The notes below the pieces were generated by a model. The model was not told the DNA's origin and ran no database searches. It was given only the letters and a program-made list of their open reading frames with translations. DNA of 64,000 nucleotides from positions 17,423 through 81,422 of the forward strand of contig NIZT01000005.1 in assembly GCA_003315655.1 (NCBI GenBank). The letters run 5' to 3'. A program made the position numbers and the translations under genes. How positions within the stretch are numbered: the first letter of the stretch is position 1; each line of letters starts with the position of its first letter. Positions 38,469 through 50,000 of the stretch are shown one piece after another. The DNA is from Candidatus Methanobinarius endosymbioticus (GTDB lineage: Archaea > Methanobacteriota > Methanobacteria > Methanobacteriales > Methanobacteriaceae).

Positions 38469-39027
38469 TTTGAATTTATTTTTTTATTCTAATTAACTAT
38501 ATTTTTATTATTTTAGTTTATTATTATATTTTATTCTTTTCTTATTTTTTTAATTTTTTTAATTTTCTATATTTTGTATAAATTTATTTACAATTATATA
38601 ACTTTTTTATACAATTATACTAATAATTTTTATTTTTATTTTATTATTTTTTAAATAGATATCAATTAGTATAGTAATAATAGTAATAAATAATAATAGT
38701 AATTATTTATGATAATAATAAATGGAAGAAGTTTAATTCAAAAAATTAAATTTAATCTAAAATAAAGATTAATTGAATAAAATAGAGATTATAGAAAAAT
38801 AGGAGATTATTGAATAAAAATTAGTAGAATAAATATATAATATAATAAAATAGTAGTTAATAATCTTCTCTTTAGGAATAACATTTAAAAAAATAATATT
38901 GAAATTTAATTTAAAAACAATATTTAAAAAATTATAAAATATAATTTTAGGCTAAATAAGTTAAAATTTAGCCTAATAATTTTAATTTATTATTTGTCTT
39001 TATTTTATTTTATATTTATTTTAATGA
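38469..39027. other. AT-rich spacer
   Basis: About 560 bases between convergent hemL and the DUF4012-like gene. Only A/T runs and short direct repeats typical of this composition are visible. Confidence 0.5.
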
Positions 39028-39735
39028 TTATAGGAGAGATCCTAAACTTTTAGAAGCCATTAAACTAGTAAATGAACCTTGTGGAATCATTAGTATGTTT
39101 CCTTTGGAATATTGGTCTAAAGCTGTTTGAACCATTTTATTACGTATACCTTCATTATTAGCTGCTTGTGAAAGAGCTTTAGCTAATGCCATAACTCCTT
39201 CTCCTCTGGTCATACCTCCACCATGTAATTGATCGTTTTCTCTTACAAGGTCTAATGCACTAATCTTAGTTTCTGTTCCATTAATTTTAACAGGGCCAGC
39301 AGAACTTATAACAGCATTTAATCCTTTAGTGTTAACAGCTACTACACCATCTATGTTCACGTTAACTTTTGCTTCAACAATCTCTTTTGCATGTTTCATA
39401 CCTTTTTCTGTATCTTCATACCATAATGAATCGTGAAGTAATAATTTACCTCCGCCTCCTGCTTCAGCAGGTTCAGGCTCTGAAGGATGTCTTAAACCTC
39501 CAGGATATATTGGGCTGTATTTAGCTATATTTCCATTCTTCATATGAACAACAAATGCCATATCCACAGCACCCAGACCTGGTCTTTCTTCAGTTTCATC
39601 AACAGCTAGAACTAAAATCATTCTATCGCCTTGAGTTAAATCTGGACCTGTTAAAAAAGTTCCCCAAACAATAGCTAACATCCCTACTGCAGCTACAATC
39701 ATAATTGCAATAATAAGTTTATTTTTCTTTTCCAT
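39028..39735 (-). CDS. Membrane-anchored DUF4012-like protein
   Basis: 235 residues. A single N-terminal membrane helix (residues ~6-28, after MEKKNK) anchors an extracellular domain. The sequence LILVLAVDETEERPGLGAVDMAFVV with a Gly-rich loop (AEAGGGGKLLLHDS), and VNVNIDGVVAVNTKGLNAVISSAGPVKING resemble DUF4012, a cell-envelope domain distantly related to LytR-type phosphotransferases. The composition is more balanced than its neighbours. It stands alone with long spacers on both sides. The family call is moderate and the function unknown. Confidence 0.7.
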   Translation of the reverse strand: MEKKNKLIIAIMIVAAVGMLAIVWGTFLTGPDLTQGDRMILVLAVDETEERPGLGAVDMAFVVHMKNGNIAKYSPIYPGGLRHPSEPEPAEAGGGGKLLLHDSLWYEDTEKGMKHAKEIVEAKVNVNIDGVVAVNTKGLNAVISSAGPVKINGTETKISALDLVRENDQLHGGGMTRGEGVMALAKALSQAANNEGIRNKMVQTALDQYSKGNILMIPQGSFTSLMASKSLGSLL

Positions 39736-40349
39736 GTTTTACCCCTTCCAAAATCGTGAATTTAAAAATTGCTTTTTATTTTTTATTTCTTTTTTATTTT
39801 TTTATTTTTAATTTTTTAGCTACAATTTTTTAGCATGAGTTATATTATTAATTTTAAAATGATATTATGTATTTTTATTATATTTAAAATTAACAAACTC
39901 TATTTACAATCAAAATTGTTAGTTATAGGATAAATAACATATTTTTCCCACTATTTTTAAAAATAAACTATCTTAAAAAGTCATTATATGATGAACAAGT
40001 AAATCACTAATAACTATTTATAATTATTAATAATGATCTTTCACTTATTCTATAAACAATATGTTTTTCATTAAATATAATCTTTTCTATTCTTATTAGT
40101 TAATTTGTTATTATTTCCATATATTATTAACTAGTTCTGTTGTTAGTATTATAGTAATAATATTGTTCTATCATTGAAATTATATTAAATTTTGAAGTTT
40201 ATATTGATTTTTATACATTACAAATATATTTTTTAAAAATATGATTAAAATATGTATTTTAAAAAATTTATATTCAAAATTATAATCGAAAATTTTCAAG
40301 CTTTTAAATTTCTAAAAATATAAAAATAATAAAATAAATAAATAATATT
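39736..40349. other. Divergent AT-rich spacer
   Basis: About 610 bases upstream of both the DUF4012-like gene and mtxX. No supported coding or RNA element. mtxX has no visible SD, so its message may be leaderless. Confidence 0.5.
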
Positions 40350-41243
40350 ATGGTAAATCTTGTTATAGGCTGTGGTGAAAATAAAAATGTTTTAAAAGCA
40401 GCTAAAACACTAGAAAATAATGAAAATCTTAAAATAAATATTGTTTTTTCTGAAAAAGAATTAATTTCTGCATTTGAAGATGATAGTGTTGATACAATTG
40501 TTAGAGGATCTTTAAAATCTTCGAATTTAATAAAAGAAATTAAAAATTTAAATAGTAATTCTACTCAACAACCTATAAACAGAATGAGTTTTATTAATTT
40601 TAAAAAAATTAATCAAAATTATACTAAAAATAATTCTAAGGATAATGCTAAAAATAGTCATATATCTGATTCTAAATTAGATGGATTCTTATTAGGACCT
40701 GTTGGTATTGATGAAGGAAACAATATTGATGAAAAATTAGATATAGTTATTCAATGTTCTAAATTTCTTTTAGATATGAAAAAAACTCCTAAAATAGCAA
40801 TTTTAGCTGGTGGAAGAAAAGAAGATCTTGGTAGGAGTTCAACCATTGATAAATCAATTAAAGGTAGTGATAATTTAGTAAATTTGATCAATGAAGTTTT
40901 TTATAGTTCATTAGATACAATTAATGATTCTTCAGAATCAATGACTAAAAATTCTATAAAAAATATTGATTCTATAAATTTTTCTGTAAAAAATTATTAT
41001 ATCTTATTGGAAAAAGCTATAATGGAAAAAAATAATATAATCATTGCTCCTGATGGAATAATTGGAAATATAATATTTAGAACTCTTGTTTTATTAAATT
41101 CTTGGGAAAGTAATGGTGCAATTGCATTTGGAACTAAAAAAATTTTCATTGATACTAGTCGAGATCAAAGTAAAGAAGGATATATTAGATCTTTAAATTT
41201 TGCTCAAAAATTAGCTATTAAAAATCTTAATGAAAATTTCTAA
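40350..41243 (+). CDS. mtxX: Methanogenesis marker protein 4 / MtxX
   Basis: 297-residue protein of the phosphotransacetylase-like fold, found across methanogens and linked to methyltransferase systems, with no proven reaction. It shows VIGCGENKNVLKAAK, DTIVRGSLKSSNLI, LLGPVGIDEG, IAILAGGRKEDLGRSSTIDKS, APDGIIGNIIFRTLVLLNSW and FIDTSRDQSKEGYIRS, all matching the family. An Asn/Lys/Ser-rich insertion at about residues 68-108 is a low-complexity expansion. No Shine-Dalgarno is seen. Confidence 0.88.
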   Translation: MVNLVIGCGENKNVLKAAKTLENNENLKINIVFSEKELISAFEDDSVDTIVRGSLKSSNLIKEIKNLNSNSTQQPINRMSFINFKKINQNYTKNNSKDNAKNSHISDSKLDGFLLGPVGIDEGNNIDEKLDIVIQCSKFLLDMKKTPKIAILAGGRKEDLGRSSTIDKSIKGSDNLVNLINEVFYSSLDTINDSSESMTKNSIKNIDSINFSVKNYYILLEKAIMEKNNIIIAPDGIIGNIIFRTLVLLNSWESNGAIAFGTKKIFIDTSRDQSKEGYIRSLNFAQKLAIKNLNENF

Positions 41244-41810
41244 AATAATTTTATATAAAATAAAAGTAATTAAGACTTAAAAAACTAATAATAATACTAA
41301 TAATAAACGCATTAATGAATATTTACTTATTTTAATAAATTAATTTCACCTATTCTGTTAACACATTTGCTTAATTATTATTTTATTTATTTTGACTCAT
41401 TTTTTATTGATTAAAATAGTATATTGTTATTTTTTTCTCAATTGTCAAATAAATAATTATATATGATGGTTAACATAATTAATATATGTTGAGATTATTA
41501 GGGATGACATTATTTATTTAATGATTATTAATTAAATAAATTATATTTTTATATTTTTAGTATATATTATTCAATATTTTTTTATATAAACTAATAATTA
41601 ATATTAATAGTTATCATAAACAATATTTATTATAATATGGTATTAAATAATATTTTTATTATAATATTTTTGTAAATAGGATAATATAATAAGGATATAT
41701 AAAAATATAATAATATAATAACAATATACAATAATTAATAAAAACATGCTATAATTATTAATATACTATAATATTTCACTATTACAGCTAATTTATTTAA
41801 GGAAGAAAGT
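41244..41810. other. AT-rich spacer
   Basis: About 570 bases upstream of uppS, dominated by ATAATA-type repeats in the 41640-41770 part. I see no helix or coding signal I can defend. Confidence 0.5.
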
Positions 41811-42578
41811 ATGGAATTAATGAAACCAATTTATCAACTTTATGAATGGTATATTTCACGAGGATTGGATCCTAATAGTATGCCTAAACATATAGCTATT
41901 ATCATGGATGGAAATAGGAGATATTCAAGAGTACAAGGGAATATCAATGTTATAAAAGGTCATGAAATTGGGGTAGATACCTTAGAAAAAGTTCTTGATT
42001 GGAGTATTGATTTAGGTATTGAAATAGTAACAGCTTATGCTTTTTCTACAGAAAATTTTAATAGACCTCAGGAAGAAGTTGAAGGTTTGATGAATTTATT
42101 TGTAAAAAATTTTAAAAGAATCGTTTCTCATGAAAAAATACATAGAAATGAAGTAAAAGTTAAAGTTGTGGGAAGATTAGATCTTCTACCAAGTAGTGTA
42201 AGAGAAGCAATTTTAGAAGCAGAAGAATCTACTTCTCATTATAATAAAAAACTTTTCAATTTAGCTATTGGTTATGATGGTCGTTTAGAAATAGTGGATG
42301 CAATTAAAAAGATAGCTAAAGAAGTTGAAGATGGAAAAATTTCTGTAGATGAAATAGATGAGAATTTAGTTAGTGATAATTTATATACTGCAGGACTTGA
42401 AGATCCTAACTTAATCATACGTACTAGTGGTGAAGAACGTCTTAGCGGATTTCTTTTATGGCAATCATCATATTCTGAACTGTATTTCTGTGATAGTTTA
42501 TGGCCAGAACTAAGAAAAGTTGATTTTTTAAGAGTTATTCGAGATTATCAACAAAGAGAAAGAAGGTATGGTGTTTAA
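41811..42578 (+). CDS. uppS: Polyprenyl (undecaprenyl-type) diphosphate synthase
   Basis: 255-residue cis-prenyltransferase that extends a prenyl diphosphate with isopentenyl diphosphate to make the lipid carrier for glycan export. The catalytic Asp33 lies in [13 protein letters not shown], followed by [40 protein letters not shown] [13 protein letters not shown] and [13 protein letters not shown] [16 protein letters not shown] with [17 protein letters not shown] precedes the ATG. It overlaps the tatD frame at its 3' end, so the two are translationally coupled. It likely serves the GT4 enzyme at 12.4 kb. Confidence 0.95.
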   Translation: MELMKPIYQLYEWYISRGLDPNSMPKHIAIIMDGNRRYSRVQGNINVIKGHEIGVDTLEKVLDWSIDLGIEIVTAYAFSTENFNRPQEEVEGLMNLFVKNFKRIVSHEKIHRNEVKVKVVGRLDLLPSSVREAILEAEESTSHYNKKLFNLAIGYDGRLEIVDAIKKIAKEVEDGKISVDEIDENLVSDNLYTAGLEDPNLIIRTSGEERLSGFLLWQSSYSELYFCDSLWPELRKVDFLRVIRDYQQRERRYGV

Positions 42579-42579
42579 A

Positions 42580-43341
42580 ATGATTGATACACATTGTCAT
42601 GTTGATTTTGAACCATTTGATGAAGATAGGGAAGAAACAATAAAAAGAGCTAAAGATAAACTTACAGCTATTATAAATTCTGGAACTAGTCTTGAAGGAA
42701 ATAAGAGAGCTTTAGATCTTTCAAAAGAATATTCTGATTTCATATATCCTACATTTGGTTTTCATCATATAAACTCTGCAAATATAAGTGATGAAGATTT
42801 AGATAAAACTATTAGCTATATTGAAGATCATATTAATGATATTTTAGCTATTGGTGAGGTAGGAATGGATTATTTTTATGTTAAAGATAAAGCAGAAAGA
42901 GCTAAACAAGGTGAAATATTTACTAAATTTATTGAATTAGCTAATGAAAATCAAATACCTCTACTTATTCATGCAAGAGATTGTGAAAAGAAAGCATATA
43001 ACGTTGTTAAAGAATATGATAATATTCCAAGTGTAGTATTTCATTGCTATAGTGGTAGCTTAAAAACAGCTAAAAAATTGATTGACGAAGGTTATTATAC
43101 TTCTTTTTCCACTATGATTTGTTATTCAAATCATCATCAAGAATTAGCTAAAGAAATTCCAATAGAAAATATATTAACTGAAACAGATAGTCCTTATCTA
43201 GCTCCTAAAAGAGGAGATAGAAATGAACCAGCTAATGTAAGTTTCGTGGTAGAAAATTTGGCTGAAATAAAAGAAGAATCAATAGATTTTATAAATAAAT
43301 GTACTGAAAAAACAGCTAAAACTGTTTTTGGAATTAAATAA
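42580..43341 (+). CDS. tatD: TatD family metal-dependent hydrolase
   Basis: ~253-residue TIM-barrel hydrolase of the TatD DNase family. Metal-binding sites are IDTHCHVDF at the N-terminus, IGEVGMDYF, LIHARDCEKKA, VFHCYSGS and TETDSPYLAPKRG. The frame also allows a start at 42568 (MVFKMIDTH), which would overlap uppS by 11 bases; the ATG at 42580 lies just after the uppS stop and gives the standard family N-terminus. Proposed roles in the family are 3'-exonuclease or tRNA/D-amino acid quality control; none is proven here. Confidence 0.9.
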   Translation: MIDTHCHVDFEPFDEDREETIKRAKDKLTAIINSGTSLEGNKRALDLSKEYSDFIYPTFGFHHINSANISDEDLDKTISYIEDHINDILAIGEVGMDYFYVKDKAERAKQGEIFTKFIELANENQIPLLIHARDCEKKAYNVVKEYDNIPSVVFHCYSGSLKTAKKLIDEGYYTSFSTMICYSNHHQELAKEIPIENILTETDSPYLAPKRGDRNEPANVSFVVENLAEIKEESIDFINKCTEKTAKTVFGIK

Positions 43342-43890
43342 TTTTTTAATATATTAAACATTTTATTATTTAATTTTACAACTTTTTTTATTTTTATTTA
43401 TTTTTATTATTTGTTATTAATCTTCTATTTTTAGTTTTTTATTATTTTTTAATTATTTGTTTTTATTTGGATTTTTTATTATTTTTTTGAGATAAATTAT
43501 TTTTTTATTTTTATTTTATTGAGTGGGGGAGGGGAGCATTTATATTTGATTTTTAGCTTTATTTTATTTATTTTTAGATTTATTCTTTGATTTTAGTCTC
43601 ATCTTGTTTGAAAGTCTGTTATTTTTCGATATATTTAAATACATGATTGTTAACTATCTAAAATAGGGAATACTTAATTAGCATTCTCTATTTATATTTT
43701 AATGATTTCAAATAATTTGATATATGTTCCTAGATAATATAATAACTAATTTAATAATAATTTCTAGTTGATATATCTCAAATAAATCTAATAATGTCAA
43801 TAATTTATGATTTAAATTAACTTATGTTAATTATTGTCTGTAATTAATCAAAATGTAATGATAAAAGATTTTTTGGTATATTAAAATATA
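43342..43890. other. T-rich spacer with one G-rich patch
   Basis: About 550 bases, unusually T-rich on the plus strand up to 43520. It is broken by a purely purine G-run patch at 43521-43536 (GAGTGGGGGAGGGGAG). Beyond that there is only A/T sequence up to the first adhesin remnant. Confidence 0.45.
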
Positions 43891-44502
43891 ATGGTGGTAA
43901 AGAAAATGGAAAAGAAAAAAATTCACAAAAAACTTAACTAGTACTTTAATTGTATTAACTATTATTTTATTAACATTTATAAGTTTACACGGAGTTTTTG
44001 CAGCTACAGTGAATGTTAACAATACAACTGCAGGTGGATGAATAATTCAAGGACTTAATAGTGTTAATAATAATGAAAACACATTATTATTTGTTGAAGG
44101 AACGTATAAAGGAACTAACAATATCAATATTATTATCAGTAAAAATATTACAATACAAGGAAACGGGCCTAAAGAAAAAGTAATAATTGATGCACAGAAA
44201 CTCGTAGATATTCATAATATATAACAACACTACTGTAAATTTCATAAATATAACATTTATCAATGGTAATGCTACCTTATTTCTGGAGTGACATTAGATT
44301 ATGGTTGGAGGGGCAATTTATAATATAGGTAATAATCCTATGATATTTACAAATTGTGTTTTTACCAATAATACTGCATTAAGAACATATTATTCTGGTT
44401 CTGGTGGAGCTATTGGTCCTACTTCTGATATTACTGTAGGTTTGGTAAATGTTATTAACTGTACTTTCATTAATAACACTGTTTATAGTGGTGGTGTTAT
44501 CA
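43891..44502 (+). pseudogene. Adhesin-like beta-helix protein, N-terminal part, frameshifted
   Basis: A secreted adhesin-like gene of the type abundant in Methanobrevibacter. In one frame a signal helix (LIVLTIILLTFISLHGVFAA) leads into VNVNNTTAGG. A TGA stands where Trp is usual, then IIQGLNSVNNNENTLLFVEG and NITIQGNGPKEKVIIDAQ follow. Later frames give FINITFINGNAT and FTNCVFTNNTALRTYYSGSGGAIG. At least three shifts and an in-frame stop are visible. The beta-helix part stops near 44502, where sequence of a different gene begins in the same open frame (next entry). Confidence 0.75.
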
Positions 44503-45119
44503 ATGGAATAGAATTAGGAAAAATTCTTCAAAGAGGAGGAACTTCTGGAGTAGGAATCTATTCTTTCGATACTGGAAGGACTTATCATTGATGATGGTCA
44601 TCCCATAGCTCAAAAAACGAATTTTTACCATCATCTGCTTCAAAAACAAATCTTCCCCATTTAATTGGAAAATATGATTTTCCAGAAGAATGGGATATCA
44701 TCGTACCCATACCTGAATCTGATACCGTTATGGGTCAAAAAGAAGTGAATATATTTCAAAAATATTGTCCTGTTCCTAAAGAGGATGTTGAACAACTTTC
44801 ACATTTAATTTTTATGAATTTAGTTCCATTTCTCTTAGAAAAAAATATAAAAGCTTTTGGAACCATGATTAATAAAATTCAAAATCTAGGATTTAAAAAA
44901 GTAGAAGTTGAACTACAAAAAGAAAAAATTCGAAATTTAATGAATTTTATGAGAGAATTTGGTATATGGAGTAGGTATGAATTCTTTTGTACCAGCTGTT
45001 TATGACATTATTGATAAAAAAATAAGAATGCTTTTAAAGCAACACAAAAATATATTGGAAAAAAAGGACTTATTTTCAAAACAAAATATCAAAATCATGG
45101 CTTTGAATTTGAAAAATAA
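44503..45119 (+). pseudogene. Beta-ribofuranosylaminobenzene 5'-phosphate synthase, 5'-truncated and frameshifted
   Basis: The frame coming from the adhesin remnant continues with GIELGKILQRGGTSGVGIYSF, the GHMP-type glycine motif of beta-RFAP synthase, the first committed enzyme of methanopterin synthesis. Other frames then give GLIIDDGHPIAQKTNFLPS, SASKTNLPHLIGKYDFPEEW, VPIPESDTVMGQKE, CPVPKEDVEQLSHLIFMNL, MNSFVPAVYDI and a typical end at 45119. The N-terminal ~120 residues are missing and there are about three shifts. Methanopterin is essential in methanogens, so an intact gene must exist elsewhere; this is a decayed extra piece joined to an adhesin gene. Confidence 0.75.
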
Positions 45120-45211
45120 CTAATTAACAAATAATTAGAAAATTATAAAAATTAATAATTAAAATTAGTAAATAATTAATATATCAATTAGATAACAATA
45201 TAATTTAAATT

Positions 45212-45862
45212 TTACTTTGAATTATTAGGCCCACAATTTGATAAAAACAAATTTAAATTTTTCTTAGTTAATTTTCTTAAATCAGAGTTAGGTTTAGCTA
45301 ACCAACATTCAATTATTCCTTTAAGAAGAGATACTGCAAAAACAGCTGCTTTTTTTGAATTAATATCTTTATCAAATTCACCCTCTCCTTTAGCTTTATC
45401 AATTAATTATTCATATATATATATATATATATATATATTTAAAAGTTCTGTGTTGAATTTTTCTAAAACATATAAATGTTTATTATTTCGACGAACTCTT
45501 TCCAAATATAAAAGATAATAGTTTTTAGTATTTTTCATATCTTCTGTTGAAGTATTTAAATTTTCTGAGTCAATTTTGATACCTAAAGTATAAGCTAATA
45601 ATAATTCCAATTTTTTTCTAATAGTTCCTTCCATTTCTTTAATATTTTTCATTGCATCATCAAAATAGTGGAGAACATATTTTTCATCCCCATTTCTTTT
45701 AACAAATCATCTTTACTATTAAAATAATGATAAAATCCACTACTTGTAATATTAACTTCTTTTTTATTTCACTCATTAAAACCTTGTCAAAACCTTTTTT
45801 TAAAAATAATTTTAAAGCAGCCTGATTTATTCTATCTTTGGTATCTGTTTGGGGTTTTTCAT
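45212..45862 (-). pseudogene. TetR/AcrR regulator, decayed, with (AT)13 tract
   Basis: Pieces in several frames align with the intact TetR protein at 52.3 kb: DTKDRINQAALKLFLKKGFD and EIKK...SGFYHYFNSKDDLL (HTH domain), then KNIKEMEGTIRKKLELLLAYTLG and NYYLLYLERVRRNNKH. The frame then runs through (AT)13 at 45413-45438, giving IYIYIYIY where the paralogue has IDIYTEMF, and meets TAA two codons later. LIDKAKGEGEFDKD up to LSNCGPNNSK continues in the same frame to 45212. Several shifts also hit the 5' part. It was a ligand-responsive repressor before decay. Confidence 0.75.
45413..45438. repeat. (AT)13 dinucleotide microsatellite
   Basis: Uninterrupted AT repeat of 26 bases inside the TetR remnant. 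Such tracts are prone to slippage; here it replaces a few codons of the ligand-binding domain. Confidence 0.9.
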
Positions 45863-46066
45863 GATTTATATCACTCTTTATATTTTATATATTCGCGACC
45901 CTCCCTTATTATATAGTATTTAATTGTTTAAATAATTTTCTTAGATAAAATAAGTTTTCATTGTCTAATATAAAATATATAATTGTAAAAAATTAAAGAA
46001 AAAGAAATAACTATAAAAAGAGAATAAAATAAAAATATGAAAATATTTAATAATCTAACTAAAAAA

Positions 46067-46594
46067 CTATCCTTGTTTAGCTATACAATATCTACACACA
46101 GCTTTAGGATTATTACTATTGTTTGCTTTTACTGGGCAATAATATACACTATTTTCATATTTAACTTTTTCATGACCTGGGAATACGCTTCCTTCATGAT
46201 GAATAGGTTCATCTAAAACAAAAGTTGTGTATATGCAGATCAAATAATATATTAATCTATAAGAAGAAGAATCATCTGCATATTCTCTTTTTTCATCTTG
46301 CTTCTGAAAATAATCAATAGCTTTTAAAAATAGCTTTTTATTAACATGACCATCATATCTATTTTCATCCATTTTTATATCTTTTATACGCATGTAAAAG
46401 TTTTTAACGTATATATCATCAAAATGGCCCTTATATTCATCCTGAACATATTTACATGTATCCCTAAACCTAGAAGTAGAATTCATTATATCAAAAACAG
46501 AAATATTTTTAGCATATTTCTTTAAAACTTTTAAAATATCATTTTTTAATATTTTTTCATTATCTTCTAAAGATTTTAGATCTTTAAACATCAT
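46067..46594 (-). CDS. DUF2115 / UPF0305 family protein
   Basis: 175-residue helical protein restricted to methanogens, function unknown. Visible features are FRDTCKYVQDEYKGHFDDIY, a Tyr/Arg-rich middle, and a C-terminal Cys/His motif: LDEPIHHEGSVFPGHEKV, YYCPVKANNSNNPKAVCRYCIAKQ, with three Cys and several His suggesting a bound metal. The match to UPF0305 rests on this C-terminus and the length. It is intact although both neighbours are decayed. Confidence 0.75.
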   Translation of the reverse strand: MMFKDLKSLEDNEKILKNDILKVLKKYAKNISVFDIMNSTSRFRDTCKYVQDEYKGHFDDIYVKNFYMRIKDIKMDENRYDGHVNKKLFLKAIDYFQKQDEKREYADDSSSYRLIYYLICIYTTFVLDEPIHHEGSVFPGHEKVKYENSVYYCPVKANNSNNPKAVCRYCIAKQG

Positions 46595-47065
46595 TTGATC
46601 ACAACTATTTTTAAAAACAAAATGTAATGAATAAATATAATTTCATATGAATATAAATCTAACGGTACAAAATTAAATTTAATAACATTCATTAAATTGT
46701 AATATATGAATTAAAATTTCAAAAACAGAAAAAATGTTTAAAGGAATAATATTTTAACTACTCACTCATCAAGATTCATTATCTTTAAGGGGATGAAATG
46801 AATACTTTGTTAATATAATTTATATTGATAAATTATATAAAAGTAAATAATATAATTACTAAAGTAAGAATAACATATTCCAATAATATGTAAAAAATAG
46901 TATATAAAGTTATTCATTATTAGTAAAATAATATATTAAAAAAAATTATTATAGAATAATATATTATAAATAAATAATAATTACAAAATTTTGACAAATA
47001 AATTTATAAAAAATGAAAATAAGAAATAAAATATATAATCTTATTTCTTTTGAAAATTCTTCTTA
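46595..47065. other. AT-rich spacer
   Basis: About 470 bases of A/T sequence between DUF2115 and the second adhesin remnant. No supported element. Confidence 0.45.
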
Positions 47066-50000
47066 TCAAAATATTATACTTATTTTTTCAAATAATAATA
47101 ATAATTTTTCTTGTTATTTTTAACAGTATTTTTTAATAAAGATATTTTTTTCTTTATTGTAATCAAACCATATTTATTCTTTAAAATACTATTTTTCATA
47201 GCTTTAAATAAGGTTCCTTGATTTTTTATTCCATAATTTTTGCTGGATGAAATAGTATTATATAATAAAATAGTTGATTTTCCTTTATTGTAAATAGCAT
47301 TTGTATTTTTAGTTAATGTATTTTTTTCAGCTTTGTTTTTTGATCCAGTGATAAATAATCCAAATTTATTGTTCTTAAAAGCATTATTAATATAGAAACT
47401 ACTGTTCCTTTACTATACAACCCTCTTTGGTTATTGTTAATGGTATTTTTATTTATATTTGTATATTTATCAGTAGTTAAAATTCCTATTTTATTATTAG
47501 AGATAGTATTTTGATTTATTATAGCATTTTGACCTTGATTATAAATTCCATAATCATTCTGAATGAGTTTATTATTATTTATCTCTGTTTTAATTCCATT
47601 TACTCTATTAAAAACACCATATCCATTCTTTGAAATAGAATTATTAAACATTTTCACATTAGATACAGAATTATCAATGCCATGTTTATTATTATAAATT
47701 TGATTATTTTTTATTACAGAAGAAATATTATTATTTAATATAGCTTTTGAAAATTTTTCTATTTGGAAACCTTGAACTAAAACATTATTAGCTAAAATAT
47801 GTATTCTAATTTTATTATCTTTTATACCATTTCCAATAATTTTTGCTCCTTCACTTATTAATTTAACTGAATTAGAAATTGTTAAGCCATTATTATAATT
47901 ATAATTTCCTTTTTTAAATATAAAAGTGGAAGAATCTCCTCCAGTGTTAATTAACTTTTGTGTATAAATATTGGAGTAATTAGGATGAATATAATAAATA
48001 TTATTTTTTATACTAGCTATTTTATTTTTTGAGTTAATTGAACCATTAATACTATTATCAAAAGTGTTTGAATTGATTTTAATATTAGTTCCTTGACTTT
48101 TTATTCCATAATTTCTATTATTAGATATAACATTATTTTCTATTTGAGTGTTGTCACTGAAATCATATGTTACTATTCCTGAACCTTTATTATTTTGAAT
48201 ATTATTACTTTTTACTTTATTATAGGAACCAGTATCTACAATTCTATCTTTAGAATTAGATTTTATATTGTTTTTTTCTATGGTTAAATCAACCTCCCAT
48301 CATTATTATACCAGAATTTTTATATTGCAATATCGTTATTTGATATGATTAGTCCCTCCACCATAATTATATATTCCAGAGCCATCATTTTCATTAATTT
48401 CATTGTCTTTTATGGGAGAACCCCAGTTCCTTCAAAGTTGTAGATTTCTTCATCTTTGTTTTTAGATATATTATTATTGATAATATTAGCTGTACTGAAT
48501 GCATTTGTAACTCCATCTCCATTATTATCTGTAATATTGTTAGATTCAATGTTTACACCATAAGTACTTCCTAATCCTACACCATTAAAAGAATTATTTT
48601 TTATTTAATGTATTCTTGTTTAAATTATTATTATATCCAAATATTATTACTCCATATTTATTATTATTAACAATATTATTTGAGATTATATTTTTATTTG
48701 ATTTAACAAGAATTCCTTGCACATTATTAGTTAAAGTGTTACTTAATAATGATACAGAATGACCAGTATTTTGGATCCCAATTTTATTCTTATTTAATGT
48801 ATTTTTAGTTATTGAAGACCTATTTCCTGTATTATATATGCCTTTATTGTTATCATTAAGAGAATTTTGATTTATTATTTTTGCTTTCTGACCTTGATTA
48901 TATATCCCATAGAGTGTATTTCCAGTTAATTTATTGTTATTTATCTCTACATTATCAGCTTTTAGTTTGTTGAAAATTCCATATTTGTTTTTGGAAAGTG
49001 TATTACTGATTATTTTTATAATATTTCTATAATTTTTAATACCATATCGATTGTTATTAATAGTGTTAGATTTTATAGTTACATTTTTAGCAAAGTTTTG
49101 AATTTCAATATCATTATTGTATATATTGTTTGATACTATGGTTATATTGTCAATATAGTTTATAATTCCAATAAGAGTTCCATAAATAGCATTTCTATTT
49201 ATAGCAATATCAGAACCATTATTCAATATACCAACACTTTCTTTTCCATTAATAGAATAGATTTTATTGTTAATTAGTTCTGTTAAATAGGTTCCTTCAT
49301 CATTAAATATTCCATAAGAAGCATTTGTAGAACTAGCTGAATTGAAAATATTATTATTTGATATATAAGTATTTGAAGAAGATCCAGTATTTTTAATTCC
49401 ATAAATAGCTCTTTTGATAGTGTATAAATTAGAAACAATGTTATTTGTATATTTTATATTTGTTGAACCAGAATTAAAAATCCCCATTACATTAGAAAGT
49501 GATTGAAGGTCAGAAACTGTATTATTATTAAATTCTGTTTTATCATTTCCACATGTAAATATTCCATATACCTCCTAATCCAGATAAATCTTTAATAATA
49601 TTATTTTTAATTTGATTATTTGAACCTGCATATATGTATAATACATATACTGGTGAATTATCAGAAGATATATTTAAAAAGCTATTACCATCTACAATAT
49701 TATTACCATTTCCAGATCCACCATTAATTAAAGCACCATAAGACCTATCAGAGCCTCCTTGGACATTATAAACAACATTATTGGTAAAGTTATTGTAGGA
49801 AGCTGCATAATTATATAATCCTCTAGAATTTCCAATACTTAATATATCGTAAACAATATTTTCATTTATAACATTATTATTACTATTTGCAACAACTCTG
49901 CCATTAGATATTCCAGTAGAAGCATGCTTTAAATTATTAACAGTATTTTTATTAACAAGATTATTGTTAGATCCAGATGCAATATGTATTCCATATACAC

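Noticed and set aside
41640..41770. ATAATA-type repeats upstream of uppS as an origin or array
   Set aside because: Simple low-complexity sequence as in all long spacers here. No dyads or origin-binding motifs, and no Orc/Cdc6 gene nearby.
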